From Streptomyces sp. DH5 (GTDB lineage Bacteria; Actinomycetota; Actinomycetes; Streptomycetales; Streptomycetaceae), in NCBI RefSeq assembly GCF_020873915.1, contig NZ_JAHWGP010000018.1, forward strand, positions 89,420-153,419: DNA of 64,000 nucleotides. The letters are read 5' to 3'. The notes under the pieces were generated by a model. The model made no database searches and was not told the DNA's origin. It saw only the letters and a list, made by a program, of their open reading frames with translations. The first letter of the stretch is position 1; each line of letters starts with the position of its first letter. Shown here piece after piece: positions 24,025-32,709 of this stretch. The position numbers and the translations under genes are program-made.

Positions 24025-25053
24025 ATGACGACGGGGACCAGGGTCGCTGTGTACGGCGCATACGGACACACCGGACGCTTCGTGGTGGCGGAGCTGAAGG
24101 AGCGCGGGTTCATCCCCCTGCTCTCCGGTCGCGACGCCGGCAAGCTGAAGGAACTCGCCTACGAAACCGAACTGCGGGAACACCCCGCATCGGTCGACGA
24201 TCCCGCTGCGCTCGACCGGATGCTGAGCGACGCGGCGGCCGTGATCAACTGCGCCGGGCCCTTCGCCACGACGGCCGCACCGCTGATCGAGGCGGCCCTC
24301 CGGGCCGGGATCCCGTACGTGGACGTGGCGGCCGAGATCGAGGCCGTCGCCGACACCTTCACCCGCTTCGCCGACCGGGCACGCGAGTCCGGCGCCCTCA
24401 TCGTGCCCGCGATGGCCTTCTACGGCGGCCTCGGCGACCTGCTGATCACCGCTGCGATGGGCGACTGGACGGTCGCCGACGAGGCGCACATCGCCTACGG
24501 GCTGAGCAGTTGGCACCCCACCGCCGGAACGCGTGCCGCGGGTGCGGTCTCCCGGCAGCGTCGGGACGGCCGGAGCGTCAGGTACCGCAACGGGCGGCTG
24601 GAGTACCACCAGGACGACCTGCCCACCCTGGAATGGCCCTTCCCCGCCCCGATGGGCCCACGGGCCGTCATCGGCGAGTTCACGATGGCCGACGTCGTCA
24701 CCGTACCCAGCCACCTGTCCATCCCCGACGTACGCACCTACATGGCGGTCGAGGCGGCCCGCGACATCGCCGCCCCGGACACGCCCGCACCGGCGGCGGC
24801 CGACGATCACGGACGCTCCGGGCAGACCTTCCTCGTCGATGCCGTCGTGCGCTCCGGCGCCGGCGAACGGCGCGCGGTGGCGAGGGGCCGGGACATCTAC
24901 GCCGTCACCGCTCCGCTCGCCGTGGAGGCACTCGACCGCATCCTCACGGCCCGGACCAGCACGACCGGTGTCGCCTCCGCCGGCGACCTCTTCGACGCAC
25001 CCGACTTCCTCCGAGCGCTGGCCCCGCACATCACCCTGGACCTGCACCACTGA
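24025..25053 (+). CDS. Saccharopine-dehydrogenase-like NAD(P)-binding protein
   Basis: 342 residues from ATG 24025 with GAAGGA upstream. The Rossmann motif is VAVYGAYGHTGRFVVAELKE (GxxGxTG), followed by LLSGRDAGKLKELAYETELR and AAVINCAGPFATTAAPLIEA. PYVDVAAEIEAVADTF and VPAMAFYGGLGDLLITAAMG match the trans-acting enoyl reductase/saccharopine dehydrogenase group. Substrate unknown. Divergence from the GlxA-type regulator suggests they form one regulatory unit. Confidence 0.85.
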   Translation: MTTGTRVAVYGAYGHTGRFVVAELKERGFIPLLSGRDAGKLKELAYETELREHPASVDDPAALDRMLSDAAAVINCAGPFATTAAPLIEAALRAGIPYVDVAAEIEAVADTFTRFADRARESGALIVPAMAFYGGLGDLLITAAMGDWTVADEAHIAYGLSSWHPTAGTRAAGAVSRQRRDGRSVRYRNGRLEYHQDDLPTLEWPFPAPMGPRAVIGEFTMADVVTVPSHLSIPDVRTYMAVEAARDIAAPDTPAPAAADDHGRSGQTFLVDAVVRSGAGERRAVARGRDIYAVTAPLAVEALDRILTARTSTTGVASAGDLFDAPDFLRALAPHITLDLHH

Positions 25054-25287
25054 CAAGCGGTCCATCAGCCGTGCCCTTCGACAGCCGCCCCGGGAAGCCC
25101 ATCCGCCGGACCCCCTCGCACGGTCATGGATGCGAGAGGGGCCTCACCGGGGCGCCGACGGCCACCGCGACCGCCGTCGGCAGGGTGAGGGCAGGCAGGG
25201 CCGCGAGCAGCCGGCGCCTCTTCCAGCCCTTCCGTCAACGCCGGTGACAGGTGGTCTCCCGACCCTGCGCTGGGCTGGGGGCCTCTC

Positions 25288-25316
25288 TTCGTCTAGACCT
25301 ATTTTGTCTAGACCTC
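25288..25316. promoter_or_regulatory. Two DasR-type (dre) operators
   Basis: The palindrome GTCTAGAC occurs twice, at 25291-25298 and 25306-25313, 15 bp apart, each followed by CT (GTCTAGACCT). The known Streptomyces DasR consensus is centred on TGGTCTAGACCA. The pair sits about 105-125 bp upstream of a GH3 beta-N-acetylglucosaminidase, a typical DasR target. Repression relieved by GlcN-6-P is the expected behaviour. Confidence 0.85.
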
Positions 25317-25416
25317 TTGCCCTGCCCGGGAGGCCCGGGCTACGTTTCCCGCTGTTCGGAACACTGCCCGTTTCCTTCAACTCCCTTGTCAGCAAGGCTG
25401 GAAGGAGCATGTCCGC

Positions 25417-27243
25417 ATGCAGGACCGGAGCCCGTCCCGACGTACCGTCCTCGCCTCCGCAGCCATGGCCGCTGCGAGTGCTGCGGGCGTCGTGGGCGTG
25501 GCGGCCGCCCCGGCGGTCGCCCAGCAGCGCGACAACCGTCTCAAAGAGATCATCTCCAGGATGAGCGTCGAGGCGAAGATCGGCCAGCTGTTCGTGCCGT
25601 ACTTCTACGGTGCGTCCGCGACTTCTCCCAGCCAGTTCGACCAGGACCGCAACCTCGGGGAACTCGGCGTCCGCACCGTGGCCGACCTCATCGCCAAGTA
25701 CCACCTCGGCGGCGTCATCTGCTTCCACGGCTGGACGAACAACATCCACAACCCGCGCCAAGTAGCCGACTTGACCAACGGCGTGCAGCGGGCCTCCCTC
25801 ACCCTGCCCACCCCCATCCCCTCCCTGATCTCCATCGACCAGGAACACGGGGTCAACGTCCGCATCGGCAGCGGCGCCACCCAACTGCCGGGCGCGATGG
25901 CGCTCGGTGCGGGCCGCTCGCTCTCCGACGCGCGCACCGCCGGACGGATATCGGGCACCGAACTCGCCGCCCTGGGCATCCACCAGAACTTCGCCCCGGT
26001 CGCCGACGTCAACGTCAATCCGGCCAACCCCATCATCAACGTCCGTTCCTTCGGCGCCGACGCCCACGAGGTAGGTCGCATGGTGGCCGCACAGGTGACG
26101 GGCTACCAGCGGGCCGGCGTAGCGGCCTGCGCCAAGCACTTCCCGGGCCACGGGGACACCGCGCAGGACAGCCACACCGGACTGCCCGTGATCACCCACA
26201 CGCGCGAGGAGTGGGACCGCATCGACGCCCCGCCCTTCAAGGCCGCGATCGCCGCCGGCGTCGACTCGATCATGACCGCCCACCTTCAGGTCCCCGCGCT
26301 CGACCCCAGCAACGAACCGGCCACCCTGTCGCCCGCGATCCTCCAGGGCGTCCTGCGTGACGAACTCGGCTTCGACGGCGTCATCGTCACCGACGCCCTC
26401 AACATGGCCGGCGTGCGCACCAAGTACGGCGACGACCGCGTGCCCGTCCTCGCCCTCAAGGCCGGCGCCGACCAGCTGCTGTTCCCGCCGGACATCGACG
26501 TCGCCTACAACGGCGTCCTGGCCGCCGTCCGCGGCGGGGAGATCACCGAGGACCGGCTCGACGAGTCGGTCCTGCGCATCCTGCGCGTCAAGGACAAGGC
26601 CGGTCTGTTCGACGGCAGCCCGTACGTCTCCCCGAAGGAAGTCGACCGGGTCGTCGGCGCCCGCGTGCACCGGCGTGCCGCCGCCCGGATCGCCGAGCGC
26701 ACCACCACCCTGCTGGTCAACAAGGACGAGGCGCTCCCGCTCCGCCGCCGACAGAGGAAGCTGCTCGTCGTCGGCGCCAGTCCGGCCTTCCCGACCGACG
26801 ACACCCGCACCTGCGTACCCGAGCTGGCCAAGGCGTTCCGCGAACTGGGCTACAGCACCACCCATCTCGCCACCGGCCGGGCACCCGACGCGGCGAAGAT
26901 CGACGAGGCCGTGGCCGCCGCCCGGGGACGGGACGCGGTGGTGGTCACCACGGAGAACGCCGGCGCCACCAGTACCCAGCGCACGCTGGTCTCCCGGCTG
27001 CTCGCGACGGGGGTCCCCGTCGTCCACCTCGCGGTGCGCAACCCCTACGACATCGCCCACCTCGGCGACGTCCCCGCCTCGCTGGTCTCCTACTGCTGGA
27101 CCGAGGTCGAACTGCGCGCCGCCGCACGGGTGATCGCCGGCCGGGTCGAGCCGCGAGGCAGGCTCCCGGTGCCCGTCCAGCGGGCCGGCGACCCCGCCCG
27201 AGTCCTCTTCCCCTCCGGTCACGGCCTGTCGTACGACGACTGA
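25417..27243 (+). CDS. Secreted GH3 beta-N-acetylglucosaminidase (NagZ-like)
   Basis: 608 residues from ATG 25417. A twin-arginine signal peptide leads (RSPSRRTVLASAA) with likely cleavage after AVAQ. The GH3 catalytic domain shows KIGQLFVPYFYG, IDQEHGVNVRIGSGATQLPG, the GlcNAc-type signature CAKHFPGHGDTAQDSHTG (catalytic His on the KHFPGHGDT loop) and VIVTDALNMAGV (Asp nucleophile). The C-terminal GH3_C domain follows (LLVVGASPAFPTDDT to LFPSGHGLSYDD). It would release GlcNAc from chitin or wall fragments outside the cell. Upstream dre sites place it in the DasR regulon. Confidence 0.92.
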   Translation: MQDRSPSRRTVLASAAMAAASAAGVVGVAAAPAVAQQRDNRLKEIISRMSVEAKIGQLFVPYFYGASATSPSQFDQDRNLGELGVRTVADLIAKYHLGGVICFHGWTNNIHNPRQVADLTNGVQRASLTLPTPIPSLISIDQEHGVNVRIGSGATQLPGAMALGAGRSLSDARTAGRISGTELAALGIHQNFAPVADVNVNPANPIINVRSFGADAHEVGRMVAAQVTGYQRAGVAACAKHFPGHGDTAQDSHTGLPVITHTREEWDRIDAPPFKAAIAAGVDSIMTAHLQVPALDPSNEPATLSPAILQGVLRDELGFDGVIVTDALNMAGVRTKYGDDRVPVLALKAGADQLLFPPDIDVAYNGVLAAVRGGEITEDRLDESVLRILRVKDKAGLFDGSPYVSPKEVDRVVGARVHRRAAARIAERTTTLLVNKDEALPLRRRQRKLLVVGASPAFPTDDTRTCVPELAKAFRELGYSTTHLATGRAPDAAKIDEAVAAARGRDAVVVTTENAGATSTQRTLVSRLLATGVPVVHLAVRNPYDIAHLGDVPASLVSYCWTEVELRAAARVIAGRVEPRGRLPVPVQRAGDPARVLFPSGHGLSYDD

Positions 27244-27333
27244 CGCGCACGTCCCCGCACACACCCGGTGGGGGAACGGCCGGAGCGGAAAACGGCTCCG
27301 CTGAACGGCAGGTACCGGGGTACACGGGGCGGC

Positions 27334-27627
27334 ATGGCATCGAAGACCGAACGCGTCATGTCCCTGCGGGCCGTGCGGCAGCTGCACCGGGTCCGCGCCT
27401 TCTACACGGGAGGCGTCGTGCTGTGGGCGGCACTGACCGCCTGGACGGGCTGGCAACTGCCCGGAAGCCGGCAGATGTGGGTGTCCGCCCTCCTCCTGGC
27501 CGTCTTCACCGGCCTCCTGCTCATGTCCTCCGTGTGGCTGCAACGCCTCAGGGCCACCCGCCCGCACGAACCCGCGCACCACGCCTCGTCACGGAAGACG
27601 TTGAGCACCCGCCGCGCCCACGCCTGA
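27334..27627 (+). CDS. Small membrane protein, unknown
   Basis: 97 residues from ATG 27334 (ATG 27358 is an alternative). A basic N-terminus (LRAVRQLHRVRAFYTGGVVL) is followed by two hydrophobic helices (VVLWAALTAWTGWQL and MWVSALLLAVFTGLLLMSSV) and a His/Arg/Ser-rich tail. No family recognised. It lies 90 bp after the GH3 gene on the same strand. Confidence 0.6.
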   Translation: MASKTERVMSLRAVRQLHRVRAFYTGGVVLWAALTAWTGWQLPGSRQMWVSALLLAVFTGLLLMSSVWLQRLRATRPHEPAHHASSRKTLSTRRAHA

Positions 27628-27760
27628 ACACCCGTCGGCCTCCGCCGGTACCCGCCCGGGCTGCCCCGGACAGGCCGGGCGGTACCGAAGAGGCCGTGGT
27701 ACGTCTACGGAGACGATGACCGGGCATACGGACCTCACCCCTTCGAGAGGAGCTCATTCC

Positions 27761-27928
27761 ATGCTCGGCATAGTCGCTGCGGTGCTGTTCTTCGTGTCCT
27801 TCCTGATCAACGCGGCCGACCTCAGTACCAACGATGTGTTCTCCTCGACGAACGTGATGCTGCTGGGGCTGATCGCTCTGGCCCTGCACGTGGCCGGAAT
27901 CGGAAGCGGCCTGTCCCGCAGACGCTGA
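27761..27928 (+). CDS. Small two-helix membrane protein
   Basis: 55 residues from ATG 27761, supported by AGAGGAG 8-9 bases upstream; the in-frame upstream start at 27716 has none. It consists of two membrane helices (MLGIVAAVLFFVSFLINAAD and VMLLGLIALALHVAGIGSGL) and ends SRRR. Similar tiny proteins are common in streptomycetes without assigned function. A strong terminator follows 12 bp later. Confidence 0.72.
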   Translation: MLGIVAAVLFFVSFLINAADLSTNDVFSSTNVMLLGLIALALHVAGIGSGLSRRR

Positions 27929-27940
27929 TCCACACTCCTC

Positions 27941-27975
27941 CGCGGGTTCGGTGACGGTCCGTCACCGAACCCGCG
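27941..27975. terminator. Very strong hairpin terminator
   Basis: A perfect 17-bp inverted repeat (CGCGGGTTCGGTGACGG and its complement) separated by a single base. It lies between the small membrane protein gene and the convergent aminoglycoside-phosphotransferase-like gene, so it should stop transcription from both sides. Confidence 0.85.
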
Positions 27976-28102
27976 AAGGCACGTCCTGCCGCAACAGGTG
28001 TCGTACGTGCCGCACATTCGCCTACGCCGCACAACTGATCGTGCCGCCCGACCGCACACGACGCAGCGCGCCCGGACGGCGCAGCCCCGCTGCCCCTTCC
28101 GC

Positions 28103-28945
28103 TCAGTCCGGACCGCAACGGTCGAGAGCGGCACGAGTCCTGTCGAGGCCCTCCACTCTCCAGTGGTCCCGATCAGGCATCTGGTCGTCTCGGCGCCACC
28201 GCCAGGCGGAGAACAGCGCCCAGTTCAGGGCGCGGCACCGGTGAATCAGGTCCCGGTCGGCTCCCGGATAGTGCTCGCCCACGTCCTCGGGCGCATGGGC
28301 GAGGTCGAACTCGACGGGCCCGCGGCAGCAGGTGGCGAGGTCCACGAAGAGCGGCCCTCTGCTCGTGTTCAGGACGTTGCCCGGATGCGGCTCGCCGTGC
28401 ACCAGCTGTTCGCCGGCATTCGCCCCACTGATCGCGGCGCTCAGGCCACTGAGTGTGTCGCTGAGGAACGCCCGGTCCGGGTCGGACAGATCGGGGGAGT
28501 GTTCACGGGCGTTCACCTCTCCCAGTGCCGCGGCGACTCGATCGGTGAAGCGCGGTGCCTCCACTTCGATCCGGCGCAGGGCGGCGTGGTGCCCCAGGAA
28601 CACGTCCGCGTAGTCGGCCGGCGTGATCTCCGGCCCCGCCGGTTCGTAGTAGGTCCACAACGAGATGGCGAAAGCATCCCGCACGTGGACACGGGGCTCG
28701 ACCCGAGGGTCGAGTTCGGCCACCGGAGCGCCGACATCCGCGAGACGGCGAGCGACCTCCACCTCGAACTCGGAATCGCCCAGATGCCCCAGGGGCGCGA
28801 CCCGAGCAAGGACGTCACAAGGGGCCAGACGCAGCGCGACGCGGTCCGAGTTGTGGATGACGACCGCATCGTCGACCTGAAGACCCAGCTGCGAAGCGGT
28901 CACGCGACCCGCCTCAGTTGCGCGGCGGAGTTCCGATGGCTCCAC
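28103..28945 (-). CDS. Aminoglycoside phosphotransferase-like kinase
   Basis: 280 residues from GTG 28945, with GGAGGG just upstream. The APH/choline-kinase fold is recognised from the Brenner-type loop QLVHGEPHPGNVLNTSRGPL and the metal loop LFVDLATCCRGPVEFDLAHA. The catalytic position is Glu (HGE) instead of the usual Asp (HGD), a variant found in some family members. The N-lobe is short, with VALRLAPCDVLARVAPL as probable ATP-lysine strand. Substrate unknown, and resistance function should not be assumed. It lies downstream of the SLT gene with a 270-bp gap. Confidence 0.8.
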   Translation of the reverse strand: MEPSELRRATEAGRVTASQLGLQVDDAVVIHNSDRVALRLAPCDVLARVAPLGHLGDSEFEVEVARRLADVGAPVAELDPRVEPRVHVRDAFAISLWTYYEPAGPEITPADYADVFLGHHAALRRIEVEAPRFTDRVAAALGEVNAREHSPDLSDPDRAFLSDTLSGLSAAISGANAGEQLVHGEPHPGNVLNTSRGPLFVDLATCCRGPVEFDLAHAPEDVGEHYPGADRDLIHRCRALNWALFSAWRWRRDDQMPDRDHWRVEGLDRTRAALDRCGPD

Positions 28946-29215
28946 ACCGCCCTCCCTCGCTCTTGGGTACGCGCATCTCCAGGGACCGGAAACGGGGCAC
29001 CTGTACGCCTTCGCGGACACCATCCGGCACCTGAGCCGGTGCCGGCGACGAGTATGACAAAGCGGGACCTGCACCGACCCGGGAATTGATTCGGCCAGTC
29101 ATGCCCGCACGGCTTGTCCTCAGCGGCGTGGTGGGGTATCAGCGACCTCGCCCCGAGTGAACGATCACGGTGCACGAGCCTGACGATGCGGCGCCTCGCG
29201 CCGCTGTCCGGCGTC

Positions 29216-29818
29216 TCAACGTCCGGTGACCGTGTCGCTCGACCTGGCACCGTCGGCGAGAGCCCTGGCGGCTGGTTCCAGGTTGGCGCGGAAGCGGCGC
29301 AGGTACGACCGTGCCATGGGGCCCGGCGGGACGCCCCGGGCGAAGGCCCGCATGTTGCGTTCACCCGTGTTGTATCCGAGGGCGAGGAGTTCGTCACGTG
29401 CGTAACGGCGTACGTGCTGTCCGGGGAGGCTTCGGTCGAGGTCCTTCAAGTGCAGGGCAGCCGTGCGGATCGCGAAGGCGGGGTCGTCGCGCAGGTCCTG
29501 CCATCGCCCCGACAGGCCGTGCGTCCTACGGACCCGCTCGAACGTCGCCCGGTGCATGTTGGCCACGCCGAAGGACGCTCCGGGCTTCCACCACTGCCAC
29601 AACCGCTCGAGCAGAGGGTGGTGCGGTTTGTACGCCTCGTTGTGGAGCACGGTCATCACGAGCAGGGGGGAGACTCCGGCCTCCCGGGCACCGCTCAGGA
29701 CGACCGCGGCGTAATCGGCCGGCGCGTAGTCTCCGCGACGCAGTGGCGGCGTCCGGGCGTCCCGGCGCTCCCCGATGGGGGCTCCTTGCTTCGCCGCCGG
29801 CGTCGATTGTTCGGCCAT
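29216..29818 (-). CDS. Lysozyme-like (SLT) transglycosylase protein without signal peptide
   Basis: 200 residues from ATG 29818, with GGAGGGG upstream. The SLT/lysozyme-like fold shows AREAGVSPLLVMTVLHNEAY with the putative catalytic Glu, SFGVANMHRATFERVRR, AFAIRTAALHLKDLDRSL and LLALGYNTGERNMRAFARGV. These match the E..GxxN..A.YN pattern of soluble lytic transglycosylases. No N-terminal signal or membrane anchor is visible, which is odd for a wall enzyme. It may be released by another route or be phage- or conjugation-related. Confidence 0.72.
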   Translation of the reverse strand: MAEQSTPAAKQGAPIGERRDARTPPLRRGDYAPADYAAVVLSGAREAGVSPLLVMTVLHNEAYKPHHPLLERLWQWWKPGASFGVANMHRATFERVRRTHGLSGRWQDLRDDPAFAIRTAALHLKDLDRSLPGQHVRRYARDELLALGYNTGERNMRAFARGVPPGPMARSYLRRFRANLEPAARALADGARSSDTVTGR

Positions 29819-30012
29819 GCTGATCGATCACCCCTCCACCGTCCTGAACGGTTCCGAGGTGCGCCTGCCCCCGCGGCCCCGCGCCAATCCCGATCCGCGG
29901 CGCATCGGCATGAGCCCTGCGGCTCCGAGACCGGCAGCCCGGAGATGGCCGCCCGCTCGGGTCACGTCTCGGACCCGAGCGGGCCGGTCGCCGAGGGTGG
30001 ACCGTTTCGCCG

Positions 30013-30885
30013 TCAGTTCAGTCCGAGGACGCTCATGGTGTGCTCGGCCATGCGCCGCTCTCCGAGGGCGTTGGGATGGACGGGGACCAGGCTGCCGCCG
30101 AAGAGCAGCGGCTCGATCCAGCGCGTGCCGGCGGCCTTGCACGCGTCGTGACCCTCGGAGACGCGGGAGAAGTCCACATAGGTGGCCCCGGACTCTTCGG
30201 CGGCGCGCTCGACCGCCGCGTTCAGGTGTGCCTGTATGTCACGCAGGTAGGGCACGTCACCTGCGGCGATCGGCAGCTTCGCGAAGCAGGACGGGTCGGC
30301 CTCGGCCGGTGTGATCCAGGGGTAACCCAGAACCGCCACGCGGGCGTCGGGCGCCTTGGCGCGCACGGCGTTCAAGGCGCCCTTCAGCGCGGGGTAGGTG
30401 TTCTTCTCGATCTGGTCCTTGAAGGAGGTGCCGTGCATGTTCTTGCAGGGGCTGCCCTTGCCTCCGGTGAGGACACCCGCGGTGCCGCAGGCGGTGATGG
30501 CGTTGATGAAAGTGCCGTTGTCGTTGCCGCCGATGGTCAGCGTCACCAGGTCGGTGTCCGCGCTGAGCGCGTCCACCTGGGGTGCGGTGCCGGGGTACTG
30601 CGAGGCGGTGAAGTCCTTCGTCCGGGCGGCGCCGCAGGTCACGTCCTTCAGGTGGGCGCCCGTCCGGGCTGCGATCACGTGGGGGTAGTTCGCGGTGGAG
30701 CGCAGGCACAGAAGGTTGGTGGGATCCACGGGCAGTACGCCCGAGCCGGCGCTGTAACTGTCGCCGAGGGCGACGTAATCCAGCGACGCGGAGGCGTGGG
30801 CGGAGCCGCTCGTGAGGCTGAGGGCGAGCGCACCGACCAGTGCGGTTGATGCGGTCATGACATTTCGGGGGGCGGGCTTCGGCAT
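30013..30885 (-). CDS. Secreted SGNH/GDSL lipase/esterase
   Basis: 290 residues from ATG 30885, which lies 9 bases after AGGAG; ATG 30894 abuts that site and is less likely. The signal peptide is TASTALVGALALSLTSGSAHA. The catalytic Ser is in LDYVALGDSYSAGSGV, block III is LVTLTIGGNDNGTF, and the C-terminal Asp-His is in SLVPVHPNALGERRMAEHTM. Six cysteines suggest three disulphides, as in the extracellular Streptomyces lipases of this family. It should hydrolyse extracellular esters. Confidence 0.92.
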   Translation of the reverse strand: MPKPAPRNVMTASTALVGALALSLTSGSAHASASLDYVALGDSYSAGSGVLPVDPTNLLCLRSTANYPHVIAARTGAHLKDVTCGAARTKDFTASQYPGTAPQVDALSADTDLVTLTIGGNDNGTFINAITACGTAGVLTGGKGSPCKNMHGTSFKDQIEKNTYPALKGALNAVRAKAPDARVAVLGYPWITPAEADPSCFAKLPIAAGDVPYLRDIQAHLNAAVERAAEESGATYVDFSRVSEGHDACKAAGTRWIEPLLFGGSLVPVHPNALGERRMAEHTMSVLGLN

Positions 30886-31368
30886 GTGATCCATCTCCTG
30901 GGGCGGAGCTGTGGGCGCGGCAGCCGGTGGTGCATGCCGACGTGGGAGGGGAGCGGTTCGAACGGGGGAGGAGCCGGACGGCGCAGTTACCGAACGGTTC
31001 TACCGTCAAGTAATGTGCAGTCCCCCTGACCGGGAGTCAACGCCGCGGACCGAACTTCTTGAAATGCTCACGAACGGCCCCGGCCGGCCGCTGGGAACGC
31101 GGGAACCCCGGCTGTGAAGCGCCGGTTCCCCTGTCCCGTCCCGCGGGCAAGCCACCGTCCACCGAAGACCGCCGAGGCACCTTTGCGCTGGCGATCCGTC
31201 ACGCCGACAGCCGAACGAGTCCGAGGAGCGGGGCGGGCCGGGCCGACCCCGGCATCGCGACAGCGCACGGCCGGTGTTCACGCCCGGGCAGAACGGTGTC
31301 CTGACCGACGGACCCACGGGCTGCGGAAGGTGCGGAAATCGTCACAAGGGGCGATCTAACATGCGCTC
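30886..31368. other. Divergent intergenic region
   Basis: About 480 bp between the secreted lipase (minus) and the VOC gene (plus). No gene is supported. A TCTAACAT box at about 31353-31360 could be the -10 of a nearly leaderless VOC transcript. No clear palindrome was found. Confidence 0.4.
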
Positions 31369-31812
31369 ATGGCCATCACACTTGAGAACGTCGGCATCGC
31401 CGTTCGCGACCTCGAAGCAACGATCTCCTTCTTCACCGATCTCGGCCTCACGGTCGTCGGCCGTGACACGGTCAGTGGGGAGTGGACCGACACCGCCGTC
31501 GGCCTCGACGGCAATCACGCCAACATCGCGATGCTCCAGACGCCGGACGGCCGGGGTCGCCTCGAGCTCTTCGAGTACATCCATCCCGAAGCGATCGAGT
31601 CCGAGCCCACTCGTCCCAACGAGATCGGCATGCACCGCGTCGCCTTCTCGGTCGACAACATCGACGAAGCCCTTGAGGCAGCGGCACAACACGGCTGCCG
31701 TCCGCTCCGCGGGGTGGCGACCTATGAGGACGTCTACAAGCTCACGTACCTCCGTGGCCCCAGCGGCATCCTGGTGATGCTCGCGGAGAAGCTGGAAAGC
31801 ACTGACGACTGA
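31369..31812 (+). CDS. VOC-family protein (methylmalonyl-CoA epimerase-like)
   Basis: 147 residues from ATG 31369. It begins MAITLENVGIAVRDLEATIS and has a typical bipartite VOC fold: FFTDLGLTVVGRDTVSGEWT, RLELFEYIHPEAIESEPTRP, EIGMHRVAFSVDNIDEALEA and TYLRGPSGILVMLAEKLES. The H at EIGMHRVAF and Glu near the C-terminus are plausible metal ligands. The substrate is unknown and an epimerase role is not established. It is monocistronic. Confidence 0.87.
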   Translation: MAITLENVGIAVRDLEATISFFTDLGLTVVGRDTVSGEWTDTAVGLDGNHANIAMLQTPDGRGRLELFEYIHPEAIESEPTRPNEIGMHRVAFSVDNIDEALEAAAQHGCRPLRGVATYEDVYKLTYLRGPSGILVMLAEKLESTDD

Positions 31813-32001
31813 GCGGGCCACTGGCCTCCCGCACGCGCGATGCGCTTCCTCTCCGGGGTGTCCGCACGCTGCTCGAGCGCCGGATGTCCGGCCCCTGTCG
31901 TGCGACTGAGCGTCGCCCCGCTGTCGCCACCACGCTCGCGTTCTCCGTGAACCCGGCCCGGCACTGTTCAGGCGGGATGGTCGTGGAACCGCACTGGAGT
32001 A

Positions 32002-32709
32002 CTACGCGGAACCCCGCGAACCGGCAGGCGGAGACAGTCCGGGGGGAGCACCGGGGCGCGGGACCGCCAGGCCGGTCTCGTAGGCGCGCACCACGAGCCG
32101 GGCCCGGTCGCGGGTGTGCAGCTTGGTCATGGCCCGGTTGATGTGCGTCTTGGCCGTCGACGGGCTGATGACCATGCGGTCGGCGATCTCGTCGTTGGAC
32201 AGGCCCTCGGCGGCGAGGGCGACCGCCTCGCGTTCGCGTCCGGTCAGTTCCCCCAACCCGCTCCAGGTACGGGTGAGGGGCGGCTGGGTGACGTACCGGT
32301 CGATGAGTCTGCGGGTGATCGCGGGAGCGAGCAGGGCGTCGCCACGGGCGGCGACGCGTACGGCGTGCAGGAAGTCCTCCGGCAGGATGTCCTTGACGAG
32401 GAACCCGGCGGCACCGGCGCGCAGCGCGTCGAAGACGTACTCGTCCATGCCGTAGTTGGTCAGCACGACGACGTGCACCCCGGCCAGCGACGGGTCCGAG
32501 GCGATGCGCCGGGTCGCTTCGATGCCGTCCATGACGGGCATCCGGATGTCGACGAGCGCGACATCCGGCAGGTGTCGCGCCACGAGGGCCAGACACTGCT
32601 CCCCGTCGGCGGCCTCGGCCACCACCTCGATGTCGTCCTCGAGATCGAGCAGCGCGCGGAAGCCGCTGCGGATGAGCGGCTGGTCGTCGACCAGCAGGAC
32701 CCGGATCAC
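32002..32709 (-). CDS. NarL/FixJ-family response regulator
   Basis: 235 residues from GTG 32709, overlapping the kinase stop by 4 bp. The receiver domain holds VLLVDDQPLIRSGFRALLDL, the phospho-acceptor in VALVDIRMPVMDG, and VVVLTNYGMDEYVFDALRAG and FLVKDILPEDFL. The LuxR-type HTH is LTGREREAVALAAEGLSNDE then MVISPSTAKTHINRAMTKLH. It is the output half of the adjacent two-component system. The likely target is the divergent membrane protein gene at 34064, given the usual layout. Confidence 0.94.
   Translation of the reverse strand: MIRVLLVDDQPLIRSGFRALLDLEDDIEVVAEAADGEQCLALVARHLPDVALVDIRMPVMDGIEATRRIASDPSLAGVHVVVLTNYGMDEYVFDALRAGAAGFLVKDILPEDFLHAVRVAARGDALLAPAITRRLIDRYVTQPPLTRTWSGLGELTGREREAVALAAEGLSNDEIADRMVISPSTAKTHINRAMTKLHTRDRARLVVRAYETGLAVPRPGAPPGLSPPAGSRGSA

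Noticed and set aside
25144-27582. 812-codon minus-strand open frame opposite the GH3 gene
   Set aside because: Shadow of the GH3 coding sequence; composition is Gly/Val/Asp/Arg-rich without motifs.
29114-30151. 345-codon plus-strand frame opposite the SLT and lipase genes
   Set aside because: Antisense shadow; both minus-strand genes have clear catalytic motifs.
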